DNA of 32,983 nucleotides, taken from contig JAIQFR010000047.1 of assembly GCA_020073205.1 (NCBI GenBank), positions 1 through 32,983 on the forward strand, written 5' to 3'. Below are positions 1 to 7,518 of this stretch, one piece after another. The notes under the pieces were generated by a model that was not told the origin of the DNA, searched no databases, and saw only the letters and a list, made by a program, of their open reading frames with translations. Each line of letters opens with the position of its first letter. The stretch's first letter is position 1. The position numbers and the translations under genes are program-made. The DNA comes from Terriglobia bacterium (GTDB lineage Bacteria; Acidobacteriota; Polarisedimenticolia; Polarisedimenticolales; JAIQFR01).

Positions 1-544
1 TGAAGTCCACGTTGCGAGCGCCGTTGACGTTGGGGTTCCCGCCACCGCTCGGGTCCTGCACGCCGGCGGCCATCGTCAACATGTTCTGGTAGAACCGCCC
101 CTGCACGGGCAGGTCCTGGATGAAGTCCTCGCCGAATTTCGTCGACGTCGATGTCTTATCGAGGTCCACGGTCTCCTTCTTCCCCTCGACCACGACCTTC
201 TCGGTCATCTCCGGGGCGAGGATGAAGGAGACGTTCTGGACCTGGTTGATCGCGACCCGGATGTTCGGCAGCTGCTGCTTGCCGTACCCCGGAAACGAGA
301 CTTCGAGGGAAAAACCGCCACCGGCACGGAGGACCGGGAAGTCCGCCACGCCGTTCTTGTTGGTGATCACCGTCGTGGTGGCCACGAGTTGCTGCGAGTT
401 CCTCAAAACCACGGTGACGCCGGGGAGAGGACTCTTGTCCGCCGCGTCGTACACCGTGACCCTCAGGCCCCCCGTCTGCGCCGCCACGGTGGTCACCGCG
501 ACGATGACGAACCCCGCAGCCAGAAACGTCCGCAGGAATTTCAT
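1..544 (-). CDS. TonB-dependent outer-membrane receptor, N-terminal part (runs off window)
   Basis: Only the first 181 residues are present; the gene continues past position 1. Residues 1-22 form a signal peptide ending VAAQ. Residues 25-110 form a carboxypeptidase-regulatory-like beta-sandwich (GLRVTVYDAADKSPLPGVTV). A linker with EKVVVEGKK and the plug start (FGEDFIQDLPVQGRFYQNM, later GGNPNVNGARNVDF) follow. This order is typical of TonB-dependent receptors that import siderophores, vitamins or glycans through the outer membrane; the substrate cannot be told from this part. The ATG at 544 follows a strong GGGAGGAGG. A predicted promoter (671-699) and a structured leader precede it. It lies downstream of a histidine kinase/sigma-54 regulator pair, which may control it. 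The family call is firm; the regulatory link is inference. Confidence 0.88.
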   Translation of the reverse strand, partial: MKFLRTFLAAGFVIVAVTTVAAQTGGLRVTVYDAADKSPLPGVTVVLRNSQQLVATTTVITNKNGVADFPVLRAGGGFSLEVSFPGYGKQQLPNIRVAINQVQNVSFILAPEMTEKVVVEGKKETVDLDKTSTSTKFGEDFIQDLPVQGRFYQNMLTMAAGVQDPSGGGNPNVNGARNVDF

Positions 545-558
545 GAGCCTCCTCCCGA

Positions 559-602
559 GAAGCGCACCCCCGCTTCGCGATCCTCCGTCCGGCCTTCGGA
601 CG
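559..602 (-). promoter_or_regulatory. Two tandem hairpins in the leader of the TonB receptor
   Basis: Two perfect 6-bp stems lie just upstream of the receptor's ribosome binding site: CGTCCG/CGGACG with a 5-base loop (586-602) and GAAGCG/CGCTTC with a 6-base loop (559-576). Together with the predicted promoter this gives an untranslated leader of about 120 bases. I recognise no known riboswitch class in it. A post-transcriptional role is inference. Confidence 0.35.
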
Positions 603-670
603 AGCCCCTCATCCGTTTGCCCCTTGGGCTCCTTGAGGATCGGCAACGAGAGTCCGCGCCGCCGCGAGCT

Positions 671-699
671 TATGTACCACTGGCCTCCGGTTCCGTCAA
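671..699 (-). promoter_or_regulatory. Predicted sigma-70-type promoter for the TonB receptor
   Basis: On the minus strand TTGACG (699-694) is followed after 17 bases by TACATA (676-671), with TGG directly before the -10 as in extended -10 promoters. It lies in the 342-base gene-free stretch 545-886 and points at the receptor. I found no convincing -24/-12 (sigma-54) element here although the neighbouring regulator is of the sigma-54 class. The rest of the stretch holds the two leader hairpins, one AT-rich inverted repeat and the hairpin after the regulator gene. Confidence 0.45.
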
Positions 700-721
700 C
701 CCGGACGTGCTTTCGCCCGGT

Positions 722-738
722 TCAATGATGAATATTGA
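722..738. repeat. AT-rich inverted repeat, possible operator
   Basis: TCAAT, 7 bases, ATTGA: an imperfectly spaced palindrome that stands out as AT-rich in GC-rich DNA. It sits 23 bases upstream of the predicted -35 box of the TonB receptor, a place where activators bind. A related TTCAA/TTGAA repeat lies in the region upstream of the histidine kinase (5248-5261). The regulatory role is inference. Confidence 0.3.
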
Positions 739-862
739 CGGATCCGGCCCGGTCGCATCCCCGAATCGGCATCGGCTGCTGCAGAATCGCAGCGCCCTGC
801 CCCATGCCGGGCCCGTCGCCGCGACGTTCCGGTTGCCCGCCCGCCATTCGCTCGGGAGGCTT

Positions 863-886
863 GCTCGTCGGGGGTTCCCCCCGAGC
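863..886 (-). terminator. GC-rich hairpin directly after the response regulator
   Basis: Starting one base after the regulator's TGA, the minus strand has an outer stem GCTCG/CGAGC and an inner stem of five G:C pairs around an AA loop, with a GA bulge. There is no run of T after it, so it is a poor intrinsic terminator by the Escherichia coli standard. It could instead protect the 3' end of the mRNA. Confidence 0.35.
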
Positions 887-2278
887 TCAGACGACGATGC
901 CGAGCCGCTTGATCTTCTCGTTGAGGGTGGTCGCCTTGAGCCCCAGGATGTCGGCCGCCTGCTTCTGGATTCCCCCGGTCCTCCTGAGGGCCGACTCGAT
1001 CAGATGCCGCTCGTAGCGGTCGACAGCGTCATAGAAGCTCATTCCTTCCGGCAAGGCCGCGGCCTCCGGGAGGACGGTCTTCTCGAGCATCTCCTTGGGT
1101 AGGAGGTCGACGCCGATCTCCGGGCCACGGGCCAGGACCACTCCCCGCTCGACGACGTTTTCCAGTTCCCGGACGTTTCCAGGCCATGGATAGGCCAGAA
1201 AGCGCTCGAGCACCTCCGTCGACACCCGCTCGACGTGCTTCCCGTTCTCCTCGTTGGATCGCTGCAGGAAGTGCTCCACGAGGATCGGGACGTCCTCCAT
1301 CCGCTTGCGGAGGGGAGGGAGGGTCATGCTGATGACGTTCAGGCGGTAGTACAGATCCTCCCTGAACCGGCCCTGGTCCACGAGAGTCTTGAGGTCTTCG
1401 TTGGTCGCGGCGAGGATCCGAACGTCGACGATCCGGCTCTCCACGGCCCCGAGCGGGAGGAACTCCTTCTCCTGGATCACGCGGAGGAGCTTGACCTGGA
1501 CCTCGGGGGACACCGTGCTGATCTCGTCGAACAGCACGCTGCCGCCGTCGGCCACCTCCAGGAGGCCGGGCTTGGAGCCGGCGGCTCCCGTGAACGCGCC
1601 GCGGACGTGCCCGAACAGGTTGTCCTCGAGGAGTTCCGTCGGGATGCTGTGGCTGCTTACCACGACGAACGGCCCGCCGGCGCGGGAGCTCCGGCGGTGG
1701 AGCGCTTGGGCGACCAGCTCCTTGCCGGTTCCGCTCTCCCCTTGAACGAGCACCGTCGAGCGGCTGGGAGCCACCTGCTCGATGAACCGGTAGATCTCCT
1801 GCATCGCGCGGGACTTGCCGATGATCTTCTCGAATTTGTATCGCTGCTCCAGGGCGCGCTTGAGGTCCTTGTTCTCCATCCGGAGCCGGGTCGTCTGAAC
1901 CGCCTTCGCGACCAGGAGCCGCACCTCGTCGTTCTTGAACGGCTTGGTCAAATAGTGGAACGCACCGGCTTTCATGGCGGCGACGGCGTTCTCGACGGAG
2001 CCGAAGGCGGTGATCATCACCACCGCGAGGTCGGGCGCCCGCTCCCGAACCCATCGAAGGACATCGAGCCCGTCCGCGTCCGGGAGCATCACGTCGAGCA
2101 ACAGGGCGTCCCACGGCCCGCTGCTCTCGAGGAGGGTGCGCCCGGTGGCGGCGTCCGACGCCACGTCGACCGCGTGTCCTTCCGACGCCAGGAGGGTCTT
2201 GAGGACGTCTCCGACGACCGGCTCGTCGTCGACGACGAGCACGCGTCCCGACGGGGTATCTGCGCTCGCTCGCTGCAT
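887..2278 (-). CDS. Sigma-54-dependent response regulator (NtrC/AtoC family)
   Basis: 463 residues with the full three-domain layout. The receiver domain (about 13-125) has D17/D18, phospho-acceptor D62 in LLLDVMLP and K112 in TKPF. The AAA+ sigma-54 activator domain (about 150-385) has Walker A GESGTGKE at 180-187, the sigma-54-contacting GAFTGA at 227-232, Walker B VLFDE around 248-252 and the arginine-finger region GRFREDLYYRL. A Fis-type helix-turn-helix occupies about 421-460. It lies 22 bases after the histidine kinase that must be its partner. The kinase phosphorylates D62, the AAA+ ring assembles and remodels sigma-54 polymerase at target promoters. No Shine-Dalgarno sequence precedes the ATG; a TACAAT box ends 9 bases before it, so a leaderless transcript or coupling to the kinase is likely. 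Confidence 0.95.
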   Translation of the reverse strand: MQRASADTPSGRVLVVDDEPVVGDVLKTLLASEGHAVDVASDAATGRTLLESSGPWDALLLDVMLPDADGLDVLRWVRERAPDLAVVMITAFGSVENAVAAMKAGAFHYLTKPFKNDEVRLLVAKAVQTTRLRMENKDLKRALEQRYKFEKIIGKSRAMQEIYRFIEQVAPSRSTVLVQGESGTGKELVAQALHRRSSRAGGPFVVVSSHSIPTELLEDNLFGHVRGAFTGAAGSKPGLLEVADGGSVLFDEISTVSPEVQVKLLRVIQEKEFLPLGAVESRIVDVRILAATNEDLKTLVDQGRFREDLYYRLNVISMTLPPLRKRMEDVPILVEHFLQRSNEENGKHVERVSTEVLERFLAYPWPGNVRELENVVERGVVLARGPEIGVDLLPKEMLEKTVLPEAAALPEGMSFYDAVDRYERHLIESALRRTGGIQKQAADILGLKATTLNEKIKRLGIVV

Positions 2279-2287
2279 CGGGGCCGG

Positions 2288-2293
2288 ATTGTA
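2288..2293 (-). promoter_or_regulatory. -10-like box close to the regulator start
   Basis: TACAAT on the minus strand ends 9 bases before the ATG at 2278, with CCGGCCCCG between and no ribosome binding site. No clear -35 box lies 16-18 bases upstream. The spacing is that of a leaderless promoter, which would let the regulator be made without the kinase. Confidence 0.3.
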
Positions 2294-2300
2294 GCAGCTT

Positions 2301-5093
2301 TCAGGCGAGCGCCTCGGCGGGTCGGGCGAGCGGGAACTCCACGCGGAAGCGGGTCCATTCGCCGGGGACGCTCTCCACGGACAATTCCCCTTCGTGCTCC
2401 CGGACGATCCCGTAGCTGATGGAGAGCCCGAGGCCGGTTCCCCTGCCCCTTCCCTTCGTGGTGAAGAACGGGTCGAAGATCCGCGGAAGGTCCTCCTCCG
2501 CGATCCCGACGCCGTCGTCCACCACCTGGAGCGCCACCGCGCCCTCGCGCACCTCGGTCGTGACCGAGACCCGCCCCCCCTCTTCGACGGCGTCCCTGGC
2601 GTTGAGGAGGAGGTTCAGCAGAACTTGCTGCACCTTCCCCTTGTGGCCGTGGATCGGGGGGAGGTCCGCGGCGAGCGAGGTCTCGAGCCGGATACCGCGC
2701 TCGCGGATCTTCGGCTCGAACAGGCGCAGGACCTCGGTGACCGTGTCGTTCAGGGAGAGCTCCTCGTAGGCAGACCGTTCCGGGCGCGCGAAGTTGAGGA
2801 GGGAATTCGCGATGCTCGACGCGCGCCGGCTCTGGGCTTCGATCTTCTCCAGGATCGCGCGCCTCGGGTCGTCGGGGAGCATCTCCTCGAGGAGCATCTG
2901 GGTGTAGCTCGAGATCCCCGTGAGCGGAGTGTTGACCTCGTGCGCCACTCCGGCCGCGAGGAGCCCGAGCGACGCGAGACGCTCCTGCCGGAGCACCTGC
3001 TCCTCGAGCTTCACCTGATCGGTGACATCGTCGAAGGTCACGACGCGCCCCGCCGCGCCTTCCCCGCTGCCGCCCGGGGGCGAGATCGTCAGGTTGACCA
3101 CGATCCGCCGCCCCGCACGGTTCACCAGGTTGTACCGATAGATGCGCGCCTCGCTCTTGTCCGGCAGTCGGGCGATCTCGCGCTGGACCCTGCGGACGGC
3201 GTGGAGGGGAAACACTTCGTCGATTCTGCGACCGATCGCCTCCGCGCGCGAGAGCGCGTACATCGCCTCGAGTGTGCGGTTCCACGCGAGGATCGTGCCG
3301 TCGTCGTCCATCAGGAGGAGCCCGACCCCGCTGCTCTCGAGAATCCGCTCCTGGCTCGCCTTGAGACGCTCCACGTGCTCGGCGTGTTTGCGGACCTCGC
3401 GGACGAGTCGGGCGGCCTCGATCGCGGTCGCCGCGTGCGCTGCGAGCGTTGCGAGCAAGGACCGGTCCTCGCTGGAGAAGGGCTCCTCCGGATCCTCCCG
3501 GTCGGCGACGGCGAGGACCGCACGGAGCCGTCCCTTCACCTTCATCGCGACGAGGTGGCGCGCCCACGGAAGCTCCGCCAACTCGCGCTCCTCGAGGACG
3601 ACGTGATGGCCGCTGCCGAGGGTCTCGAGATGTCCCCGCGGCAAGACGACGGTCGAGGGACCGTCCTCCGCGCCCGCGACCTCGAAGACGTCGCCCTCGC
3701 CCCGCACGAGGACCCGCGCGTCCGGCACTCCGAGGGTCTCGCGGAGGCGGCCCCGGAGCCGATCGAGGAGCGTCTCGAGATGGGTCTCCGCGCTCAATTC
3801 CCGAGCCCAGTCGAGGAGGGTCGCGCGGTAGCTGTATCGGCTCCGGTAGAACGCGAGGTCCACCCCTTTTCGCACCCAGAGGCGGATGGTCGGGTAACTG
3901 ACGGCGGCGAGCAGGATCGCCAGGTAGCGCACTCCGCTCCACGACAGGGGCAGCACGCCACCCGCGGCCCGGTGAAGGAACTCGGCGGCCGCCGCATAAG
4001 CCGCCAGAGTGAGGAACGCGGAGGCGGCCTCCGCAAGCATGCGTCGGAGCAGCGTGTCGAGGTCGTTGAGCCGGTACCGGGCGAACGCGACCGTGAACGC
4101 GCCAGGAACGACCAGCATCGGGAACACCGCCAGATCCGCCCACTCCGGCACCCCGGCCCCGGCCGCCCACGGAAGGACGTAGATCGCGACGAACGGGAGC
4201 AGGCCGATCGCGACGCCCCAGAGCATCCAGCGGAGCTGACTTCGATGGAGCGGCGACGCGGTCCTGCGATACGCCTGGAAAAGGAGCCAGGCGGCGAGCG
4301 GAGCCGCGACGCCGAGGAATCCAACCTCCGCCCGATCGATCCCTTCCACGGCCGCCACGGGATTCCGGAGCCGGAGCGCCCCGCCGAACGCGACCAGCCA
4401 ACCCGCGGCGGCGACGATCCCCGCCGCGGTGACGTACGCGAGCCCGAGCCCGACTCGCCTCCCCGTCACCGTTCGGCGCGAGAGGACGTACACGAGGTGG
4501 ATCAGAACGGCCGGCGCGAGGGCCCCTGCCGCCACGTCCGCCCCGTAGACCGCCCAGTCGAGAGCATCGGCTCGGCCCGTATGGCTCAGGACCAGATGCG
4601 CGAACAGCAGTCCGCAAAAGACCGCGTACGCGGTTCCGCCCCGCACCGTCGGCCAGCGCAGCGCGACGAACACGCCGGAGGCGAGGAACGCGACCGCTAC
4701 GAGACCGAGGAAGCCGTAGAGCGGGGGGACCTCCACGCGGGCTGCGGGCCGGATCTCGAGCGTCAGCCGCGTGCCCCCGCGGTCCACGTCGACGAGGACC
4801 GTGCCGTTGGCTCGGAGCCCCCACGCCACCGATGCGGCGTCGAGCACGCTCGCGACCTCGGCGCCGTTGACGCGCTCGAGCCGATCGCCGCGCAGCAGTC
4901 CCGCCGCCTGCGCCGGGCTCTCCGGCTCCACCGCGGCCACCACGGGCCCCCCGGGTCCCTGAACCCAGTCGGCACCGACCTCCGGAACGCGACTCGTGAC
5001 CCGGCGAACGAAGGAAACGGTTCCGAAGACCACGAGCAGGCAGACCAAGCCCGATATGACCCAAGGCCTGGACCCGCCGGCCCGTTTCAGCAT
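2301..5093 (-). CDS. Membrane sensor histidine kinase with PDZ, GAF and PAS domains
   Basis: 930 residues. A membrane anchor (about 12-28) is followed by a PDZ domain (about 40-116: VVAAVEPESPAQAAGLLRGD), which probably faces the periplasm. Then come roughly eight membrane segments (about 125-400), a GAF domain (about 425-565), a coiled coil and a PAS domain (about 583-695). The transmitter has H718 in GVAHEVNTPL, the N box with N831 in LLLNARDAV, the G1 box DDGVGI near 859-864, FDPFF at 873-877 and GTGLGL at 885-890. It should autophosphorylate on H718 and pass the phosphate to the adjacent sigma-54 regulator. A periplasmic PDZ suggests it reads protein C termini or envelope damage; the signal is unknown. 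The ATG at 5093 has AGGAG 10 bases upstream, inside a palindrome. Confidence 0.93.
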   Translation of the reverse strand: MLKRAGGSRPWVISGLVCLLVVFGTVSFVRRVTSRVPEVGADWVQGPGGPVVAAVEPESPAQAAGLLRGDRLERVNGAEVASVLDAASVAWGLRANGTVLVDVDRGGTRLTLEIRPAARVEVPPLYGFLGLVAVAFLASGVFVALRWPTVRGGTAYAVFCGLLFAHLVLSHTGRADALDWAVYGADVAAGALAPAVLIHLVYVLSRRTVTGRRVGLGLAYVTAAGIVAAAGWLVAFGGALRLRNPVAAVEGIDRAEVGFLGVAAPLAAWLLFQAYRRTASPLHRSQLRWMLWGVAIGLLPFVAIYVLPWAAGAGVPEWADLAVFPMLVVPGAFTVAFARYRLNDLDTLLRRMLAEAASAFLTLAAYAAAAEFLHRAAGGVLPLSWSGVRYLAILLAAVSYPTIRLWVRKGVDLAFYRSRYSYRATLLDWARELSAETHLETLLDRLRGRLRETLGVPDARVLVRGEGDVFEVAGAEDGPSTVVLPRGHLETLGSGHHVVLEERELAELPWARHLVAMKVKGRLRAVLAVADREDPEEPFSSEDRSLLATLAAHAATAIEAARLVREVRKHAEHVERLKASQERILESSGVGLLLMDDDGTILAWNRTLEAMYALSRAEAIGRRIDEVFPLHAVRRVQREIARLPDKSEARIYRYNLVNRAGRRIVVNLTISPPGGSGEGAAGRVVTFDDVTDQVKLEEQVLRQERLASLGLLAAGVAHEVNTPLTGISSYTQMLLEEMLPDDPRRAILEKIEAQSRRASSIANSLLNFARPERSAYEELSLNDTVTEVLRLFEPKIRERGIRLETSLAADLPPIHGHKGKVQQVLLNLLLNARDAVEEGGRVSVTTEVREGAVALQVVDDGVGIAEEDLPRIFDPFFTTKGRGRGTGLGLSISYGIVREHEGELSVESVPGEWTRFRVEFPLARPAEALA

Positions 5094-5208
5094 CGCGTTG
5101 CTACTCCTGCGCAGGAGCGGACCCTACCAGGGTACCCAGCAATCGCCGGGCCATGGAGCGCCATCGGGTGCCTTCGATCAAGTCGTTGACCGGGTGCGGC
5201 TTAATCAT
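5094..5208 (-). promoter_or_regulatory. Kinase leader with Shine-Dalgarno-sequestering palindrome and possible leader peptide
   Basis: The kinase's AGGAG is one arm of the perfect 14-base palindrome CTCCTGCGCAGGAG (5104-5117). Just upstream are ACCCT/AGGGT (5121-5133) and the overlapping palindrome GGGTACCC (5130-5137), which share bases and cannot both form. A 35-codon reading frame (ATG at 5208, TAG at 5103-5101) runs through all of these and stops directly after the AGGAG, 7 bases before the kinase ATG. Its own ribosome binding site is weak. This could be a coupling or attenuation device; no known leader class is recognised. Confidence 0.3.
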
Positions 5209-5247
5209 CGCGCCAACGCCCCGCCGCCGCCAGCGGATCACACCTCG

Positions 5248-5261
5248 TTCAATTCCTTGAA
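5248..5261. repeat. Inverted repeat TTCAA-N4-TTGAA, possible operator
   Basis: A perfect 5-bp inverted repeat with a 4-base spacer in the 273-base space between the outer-membrane protein and the kinase. It is AT-rich against its surroundings and resembles the repeat upstream of the TonB receptor. I could not find a good promoter beside it. Confidence 0.25.
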
Positions 5262-5366
5262 TTCACCCGTGCATCTCCGGAGTTTTGGATGCGATGCGTC
5301 GCGGCCACGCCTAGCATTCGGCCGTCCCGTTCGATCCATGGACGACCGTGACCGGCGCCCGATCGG

Positions 5367-7433
5367 TCAGAAGGTCAGGGACAGGCCCGCGCTCACTCTC
5401 CGGCTCAGTGCAGCGAGCGTCCTCAATCCGGCGGCGGCCGGTGGATCGGCGTCGGCGGCCTGCCGCTGGGGCGCCGTCCGCGCGGCGAAGAGGAACCGCC
5501 AAGACATCCCTCGAGGCTCCCCGCGCAGCAGATCCTGGGCCAGCTGGAATTCGACGAATTCCTGCGCGGTGCGCTCGGCTCCTGGATCGATCGCGGCAGT
5601 GTCCTCGACCCTCCTGAACTCGGCAGAAACGTCGGTCCCGGACGCCGCGACGCGCACTCCGACGCGGGCCCCGTCGTACCGGAGGTGACGATCGGCGAGG
5701 AGCTGCAAGGGAACCTCGAACGGGAACACCTGTGCGAGCGTGCCGTCGGCGCTTCCGCTGATGAGCTTGAGGTACGTCGTCACGCCGCCCGCCTCCCGGG
5801 AGAACGTGAGGCTGTTACGCTCGGCGCTGACGCTCCCGTCGGCCGCGTACAGCGGCGTGAAGCCGGGATCGATGCGCTCGAAAACGGCCCCTGCGGCGTC
5901 GAACGCGACGGGCTCGAAGCTCCTTGCTCCCTTGAGACCAAGGCCCCACGGCAAACGTACGTCGACCTCCGCGTCGTAACCGAACGCGGGCGCCCGTCGT
6001 ATCCCCGGGGGCTCGGGAACGTCGGACCAAGGGGGCGTGGCGCCGGCGGTGGAGAGGTCGTAGAGAACCACCAGGCGCGCGCGCCAGGCCCCGTCGGTCC
6101 ATACGCCGCCGACGCGCGGCTCCACGACGGATGTTTGCCGAGCGTCGGAGCCCCTCACGTATCCCAGTCCGTACACGAGGGCCAGAGGCGCCGAGAGCAC
6201 CCATTGATCCTCGGCCCGCACCCGCACGTTCCATCCCGCGGGACTGGCGGGCATGACCGCGATGCCGTCGCCTGCCGCAAGGCTCCTCGGCAGCGGAAGG
6301 TCCTGGAGAGTCGCCTCCACGTCAACGCGGACCTGGTGGCGCATGGCGGCGAGGCTCTCGTACGAGCCGCCGGCCGCCATCGCGCGGCTCAGGAACGGGC
6401 GACGCGACCCGTCAGCGCCCGCGAACGCCGCGCCCACGAACCGACCTTCCGGAAGACTTGCCAGCGTGTCGAGATAGCCGACCTTCACGGCAAGGCGCGA
6501 GGCCTCGTCGAGCTGGGTGGACCACGTCGCGTCGTAGCCCCACGATCGCCTCGCATGGCGGAAGCCGCCGTCGGGGCTCGAGGCCCCACCGATCACGTCC
6601 AGATCACCCTGGGCGTAGCTGGCCTTCATCGCGAGATTGGCGTCGCGCCCCGTGGCGCAGGAGGCTTCGACGAAGAACGACGAGGCGTCCCGGCTGGCGG
6701 ACTCTTCCTCCCCGTTCTTCGTCGCGACCCGGTCGAAGCTCTGGCGCTCGCCGCGGACCCGCACGCTCGCGATCCGACCGATCGCGCTCGCCATGCTCAT
6801 ACGCGTCTCAGCACCTCCTGCCCCGGTGTTCTCGCGTGGAGACCCCGGGAGAGGAACGCTCAGGTCGACGAGATGGTCCACCCGACCTTCGAGGTTGTCG
6901 TAGAGCGCCGAGCCGGCGACCCGGGCTGCCGCGTCCGGCTCCCGGCGTAACAAGACGGACGCATCGGTCTCACGCAGGAGGCTGCGCTCCGGTAGCCTCA
7001 GGATCCACGAGGCGTCCTTCGGCGGCACGGCCGCACCGCTCGATTCCGGTGGCGCCGGCCGGAGCACCATGTCGAGGGACGGGCGGAACATCGTGTTGAA
7101 TCGGCCCAGGAACGCGAGATACCCCTCCTTGACCGCGGCGACCCTGTAGATGCCCGGTGCGAGACCGTCCACGATGAACCGGCCGTGGTCATCCGAGCGG
7201 GCGACCGCCAACGGGGCCTCGGCCGCAGCGTCGCCCAGCACGAGGATTTCGACCTGGCCGAGCGCTCCGCCCAGGGCATCCGTGACGATCCCGTGGAGCG
7301 CCGGCGCGACGAGGTCGCTCGTCGCGAACGCCGGGCCGCCTACGATGATGATGACGACGATGAGGAGAAGCCCGGGCAGGAACGCCGTACCGCTCGCGCG
7401 CACCCTCGGCATTCCTCCTCCCTGCCAGGCCAT
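5367..7433 (-). CDS. Putative outer-membrane beta-barrel protein with carboxypeptidase-regulatory-like domain
   Basis: 688 residues. An N-terminal signal sequence has a long hydrophobic core (LLLIVVIIIVGG) and ends near AFATS. Residues about 47-125 form a carboxypeptidase-regulatory-like domain (GIVTDALGGALGQVEILVLG, then GRFIVDGLAPGIYRVAAV). The remainder has alternating short beta-strand patterns and ends LSAGLSLTF-like (SRRVSAGLSLTF) with a C-terminal phenylalanine, as barrels inserted by BamA do. I see no TonB plug domain, so it may be a TonB-receptor relative or a plain porin-like barrel. The start at 7433 has GAGG 5 bases upstream and lies about 20 bases after the predicted transcription start. 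A second ATG at 7412 also has a purine-rich site. It is first in the strand run that continues with the kinase and regulator. Its function is unknown. Confidence 0.75.
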   Translation of the reverse strand: MAWQGGGMPRVRASGTAFLPGLLLIVVIIIVGGPAFATSDLVAPALHGIVTDALGGALGQVEILVLGDAAAEAPLAVARSDDHGRFIVDGLAPGIYRVAAVKEGYLAFLGRFNTMFRPSLDMVLRPAPPESSGAAVPPKDASWILRLPERSLLRETDASVLLRREPDAAARVAGSALYDNLEGRVDHLVDLSVPLPGSPRENTGAGGAETRMSMASAIGRIASVRVRGERQSFDRVATKNGEEESASRDASSFFVEASCATGRDANLAMKASYAQGDLDVIGGASSPDGGFRHARRSWGYDATWSTQLDEASRLAVKVGYLDTLASLPEGRFVGAAFAGADGSRRPFLSRAMAAGGSYESLAAMRHQVRVDVEATLQDLPLPRSLAAGDGIAVMPASPAGWNVRVRAEDQWVLSAPLALVYGLGYVRGSDARQTSVVEPRVGGVWTDGAWRARLVVLYDLSTAGATPPWSDVPEPPGIRRAPAFGYDAEVDVRLPWGLGLKGARSFEPVAFDAAGAVFERIDPGFTPLYAADGSVSAERNSLTFSREAGGVTTYLKLISGSADGTLAQVFPFEVPLQLLADRHLRYDGARVGVRVAASGTDVSAEFRRVEDTAAIDPGAERTAQEFVEFQLAQDLLRGEPRGMSWRFLFAARTAPQRQAADADPPAAAGLRTLAALSRRVSAGLSLTF

Positions 7434-7460
7434 CCCTACCTCTCCGCCTGGACAACTCCA

Positions 7461-7489
7461 AGCTTAGGTGCCTAGGTCCGACTTGTCAA
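7461..7489 (-). promoter_or_regulatory. Promoter for the outer-membrane protein
   Basis: On the minus strand TTGACA (7489-7484) is followed after exactly 17 bases by TAAGCT (7466-7461). The expected transcript starts near 7454, about 20 bases before the ATG at 7433. Its -35 box overlaps that of the divergent promoter on the other strand. Confidence 0.55.
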
Positions 7490-7510
7490 CGGCCACGGGG
7501 ACCATATGAT
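7483..7510 (+). promoter_or_regulatory. Divergent promoter giving a leaderless transcript
   Basis: TTGTCA (7483-7488), 16 bases, TATGAT (7505-7510). The -10 ends 8 bases before the GTG at 7519, so transcription should begin at or within two bases of the start codon. No Shine-Dalgarno sequence is present. The -35 shares five bases with the minus-strand -35 TTGACA. Confidence 0.55.
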
Positions 7511-7518
7511 AAACCCCG

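Noticed and set aside
676-690. CCACTGGC resembling part of a cobalamin riboswitch near the TonB receptor
   Set aside because: It is on the strand opposite to the receptor mRNA, and the other conserved B12 elements are missing.
18-728. Plus-strand frames across the start of the TonB receptor
   Set aside because: No recognisable protein; the minus strand has a signal peptide, a known domain and a strong ribosome binding site in the same place.
2394-5189. A 931-codon open frame on the plus strand opposite the histidine kinase
   Set aside because: Its translation is arginine/glutamate/proline-rich with no domain, while the opposite strand encodes a complete kinase. Long antisense frames are expected in GC-rich genes; several others (1235-2419, 5685-6950, 17548-19542, 24772-26610) were dropped for the same reason.
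5190-5215. A sigma-54 promoter (TGGCGCG-N4-TTAAG, minus strand) before the kinase
   Set aside because: The -24 part fits but the essential GC of the -12 element is absent.
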